DNA of 40,393 bases, taken from Thermoplasmata archaeon. Its GTDB lineage: Archaea; Thermoplasmatota; Thermoplasmata; Lutacidiplasmatales; UBA184. Position 1 is the stretch's first letter. Each line of letters opens with the position of its first letter. A program made the translations under genes and the position numbers. A model generated the notes under the pieces. The model saw only the letters and a list, made by a program, of their open reading frames with translations, had not been told where the DNA came from and searched no databases. Location of the stretch: NCBI GenBank assembly GCA_030040915.1, contig JASHSI010000040.1, positions 1 through 40,393 of the forward strand. Reading direction: 5' to 3'. Positions 38,901 to 40,393 of the stretch are shown piece after piece.

Positions 38901-40393
38901 TGGGGGTTCGCGCTCGCGCCGCGGTTCCCCCAGACGCTCGTCCCGTTCGTGATGTCGTAGAACGGCGCGAGCGAGAGGTTCCCGTTCTGCCAGGCGTTCG
39001 CGACCTCCCAGATCGGCATGTTCAGGTTCCCTAGGTAGGCCGCGGTCTTCGGATCCGTCGGGTTCTGGGCAGGGTTCCTCAGGAAGTCCTCGATGTCGGC
39101 GATCATCCCGGCGGTGGTCGGGCAGGCGAAGCTCGTCCCGCCGTACAGGTAGTTCGGCACGCCATCGAAGAATATCGACTCGTTGAAGTCCGCCTCCGCG
39201 CCGACCGCGCTCCCTAACGACCGGCCCACGTCCGGCACGCCGACCGCGTGCTGCCACCAGGGCTGCTGGAAGTCGTAGCTGATGCCGAAGCCGCCCGACG
39301 CCTCCGGCGGCGCGTCGTAGAGCGTGAGGTTCGAGAAGTCCGCGGGCACGTACCAGAACGACTCGTTGTTGAGGCCCGTCGACTTGGACACCTTGAAGTC
39401 GAGGTTGACCCCGAGGCTCCCGTCGTTCCCTCCGATGAGGCCGGGGATGAACATGTCGAGGTTGCCGTAGGTCAGGTTCGTCGTCGGGAAGACCTGGTCG
39501 CCCGAGGAGTAGACGTCCGAGCGGAGGCCGTTGATCGACGCGACATACGGGTCGTTCGCCGGGAACGAGCCCGAGAGGATCCCGGTGGTCGTGTCGAACC
39601 CGCCTCCGTCCCCGCTCGAGGCGAGGATCGAGGCGCCCTTGGCGTCGAGGAGCATGAAGTAGTAGTTCATCACCGAGTCGGAGCCGAGGCCGGGGCCGAA
39701 GATCGTTCCGCCGTCCTCGGAGCCCCCCCACGAGTTCGAGATGATGTTCGGGGTCGTCGGCATCGCGTCGATGGTCGCGTACTGGTCGTCGAGGAAGTTC
39801 CCCGCGAAGTACTGCGAATAGACGGGGATGATCTCGGCGCCGGGCGCCATCGTGCTCGAGTACTCGATGTCGAGCGCCATCTCGCCGGAGCCCCCGTCGG
39901 TGTAGTATTCGGTGCCGTTCCAGGTGTACGCCCCGTCCACCGGCGTGGGGTCGATCCGGTTGTAGAGCTGGTAGGGGTTGTTCCAGACGAGCTGGGAGTA
40001 CGCCTCGATGTCGCCCGGGTTGATCCCGCCCTCCATCACGATCACGATCCGGATCGGGGTCCCGGTCGAGTTCCCATTGTAGCCCTGGGCGAGGAGCGGG
40101 TCGGCTTGGTAGAGCTCGGTGGTCGTCGCCGCCGAGATGGTCTGCCACTTGAGGTGCTCCAGCTGGTGGCCGAACGCGTAGTTGATGTTGAACCACGCCG
40201 TCGCCTTGTCGGTGTAGTTGTACAGCTCCGCGACGGTCGCGTTGTAGACGACCGGCGCGCTCGCCGGGTCGGCCGCCGCGCCGGAGTAGCCCGACTCGTT
40301 CGCGGCCGCGATCGCGTCGGCGAGCAGCGGGCTCTGGGAGTGGAAGTACTGGTAGTTGCCCGGCCCGGTCAGCCCCGAGATCGAACTCACGCC
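35927..40393 (-). CDS. S53 (sedolisin-like) membrane peptidase with C-terminal C2H2 zinc finger (5'-partial)
   Basis: At least 1488 residues; the frame stays open to the window edge, so the signal and most of the propeptide are missing. Numbering from the GTG at 40390: the S53 triad is Glu170 and Asp174 (GEMALD) and Ser420 (GGTSFACP). Oxyanion Asp261 is in SSGDGG. DFPTGWGSINVYNF near 525 is the calcium-site region. This is an acid-active endopeptidase family. About 800 residues of Asn-rich beta domains with many glycosylation sequons follow, then a membrane helix (about 1395-1425), a short linker, and a C2H2 finger (C-x2-C-x12-H-x4-H) ending 4 residues before the C-terminus. The finger should lie in the cytosol. 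Convergent with glyA, 48 bp apart. Confidence 0.88.
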   Translation of the reverse strand, partial: GVSSISGLTGPGNYQYFHSQSPLLADAIAAANESGYSGAAADPASAPVVYNATVAELYNYTDKATAWFNINYAFGHQLEHLKWQTISAATTTELYQADPLLAQGYNGNSTGTPIRIVIVMEGGINPGDIEAYSQLVWNNPYQLYNRIDPTPVDGAYTWNGTEYYTDGGSGEMALDIEYSSTMAPGAEIIPVYSQYFAGNFLDDQYATIDAMPTTPNIISNSWGGSEDGGTIFGPGLGSDSVMNYYFMLLDAKGASILASSGDGGGFDTTTGILSGSFPANDPYVASINGLRSDVYSSGDQVFPTTNLTYGNLDMFIPGLIGGNDGSLGVNLDFKVSKSTGLNNESFWYVPADFSNLTLYDAPPEASGGFGISYDFQQPWWQHAVGVPDVGRSLGSAVGAEADFNESIFFDGVPNYLYGGTSFACPTTAGMIADIEDFLRNPAQNPTDPKTAAYLGNLNMPIWEVANAWQNGNLSLAPFYDITNGTSVWGNRGASANPQYSWPPGQNLPTTATGQSTYGDTMPGWDFPTGWGSINVYNFAHDLNQIDHEGAFDTVNTTTNANATSEWFNMTLNNTYTIDVTANTTVDGSNPTVIVEYFPQGGGEEFINYSSADLTYVGTPTNAMRFTLNTGAGPFAPNFSPGLLIFTLGTTGHRNMGFGYDWVGPDISPGPLTVSVVDPSSTNSIVGGCASANLDNPLGGIGGFGLIPGLSQEGLFCYDFSAWSGEGTLYSNVFEVKVTNYLGEPVYNAQVTATVPRCVDLAFTCSEAETQASYYGRSTANRYDTSTNTLVSFSFTNLTGVAFVYTENMAYSAPYQITASYGPEIGYTNYTVTPAPNVLPGGIDGGKYAEFNSIDLLSYIYREGYSNSTLNTLVPNFTNTSALYDTLYGWQGQILSLKVTNSTGAPLVENPVWLGTYDTGHEYKFIRYSASAGILGMTNSSNTSGYTNANGDVSLQIPDNASDENYLGNLELVPIGLAAVAVSIPGTQNESFDYREPCTPDNASNPNLIITCVYNNSYYRNYTATPMWILPDPVNITTMTNARVPESFFTPGQPLSFMVNVTLPTEDPLGEFYYLPNGYNGNPFYWSSGLEHITGMDVYIDGHYIENITPEEPPEMQLYDDFVNLTGNYTVGIHELEVIVTTSMGQTFSYSRRFIVGSVVNENINQATGYINVPYNLTWSLNLNATQVSNVTFNSSLEITYLGTNCPTVGCVVVNYSIKVHPEQLNYAQSINLTLLESKGFYSDAGELPTSSDYEITIWFHANHSGYLRQGVSVDLIFDPVQAEILGPLANAVVPLGNVTIAYQYQGDYVTNATLYVYQNLSPGKSELVFSQLAFQPGIGGALRSGSTTWTAVSAGIYWVSLSVGSKEGSDIAGEAVNVSNLNPATTITKTDTATGLFGLPSATAGTLLVLIGSIVGILLGLWISPALRPTTPSTASGAIAAPPKAWEEGKGEGKKASASANECPICHERFETPLGLHQHQRVVHGVEE

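Noticed and set aside
1-40393. CRISPR array, transposon or prophage
   Set aside because: No spaced direct repeats, transposase, integrase or phage structural gene was seen in either strand.

Overview
The window is archaeal DNA, most likely from a high-GC member of the Thermoplasmata (Thermoplasmatota), possibly an acid-soil or acid-spring lineage. The evidence is an archaeal information-processing set: exosome Csl4, RNase P Rpp21-type subunit, Tsr3 and archaeal-type GluRS. TATA-like boxes sit about 25 bp before many start codons, and GTG/TTG starts are frequent. Three large surface proteins include a thermopsin-like protein and an S53 (sedolisin) peptidase, families known for acid-active enzymes. 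The taxonomic placement is inference. No transposase, integrase, CRISPR array or phage gene was seen.

Layout. 1-4742: fatty-acid/electron-transfer genes (acyl-CoA dehydrogenase, etfB, first codons of etfA) diverge from larB and a coiled-coil protein; a membrane FKBP isomerase follows. 4943-10511: M2 (ACE-type) peptidase, thermopsin-like protein with PKD repeats, MsrB. 10830-13410: carbamate kinase overlapping a two-gene ABC exporter. 13444-17615: winged-helix unknown, a small anchored envelope protein, and a large Asp-box membrane protein. 17781-19142: Rrf2 regulator with a perfect palindromic operator, overlapping a thioredoxin-reductase-like flavoprotein. 19153-20358: two DUF1801 proteins and a small membrane protein. 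20712-24214: tRNA-Ala(CGC) and a NitT/TauT-type ABC transporter with a duplicated permease. 24403-24687: tRNA-Gln(CTG) and tRNA-Leu(TAG), which carry three short introns at non-canonical positions. 24743-29820: PPP phosphatase, Tsr3, class I aldolase, CDF metal transporter, MFS transporter and glyoxalase-fold enzyme. 29878-35878: GluRS, a YqgF/RuvC-like protein, zinc-ribbon protein, RNase P subunit, tRNA-Leu(CAA), METTL5-like methylase, Csl4 and SHMT, together an RNA-biology neighbourhood. 35927-40393: a 5'-truncated S53 peptidase with a C-terminal C2H2 zinc finger.

The most notable signal is the tRNA-Gln/tRNA-Leu pair. Both look broken when read as plain tRNAs. They become standard cloverleafs once short introns are removed: two at position 59/60 of the T-loop and one at 21/22 of the D-loop. 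Two of the three form a textbook 3-4-3 bulge-helix-bulge. The third has the two 3-nt bulges but one mismatch in the central helix.

Next in interest are the membrane peptidase with an apparently cytosolic zinc finger, and the Rrf2 operator that covers its own start codon. Also notable are the crossed TATA boxes between the zinc-ribbon/RNase P operon and the RNase H-fold gene. All calls come from reading the sequence; no database search or folding program was run.
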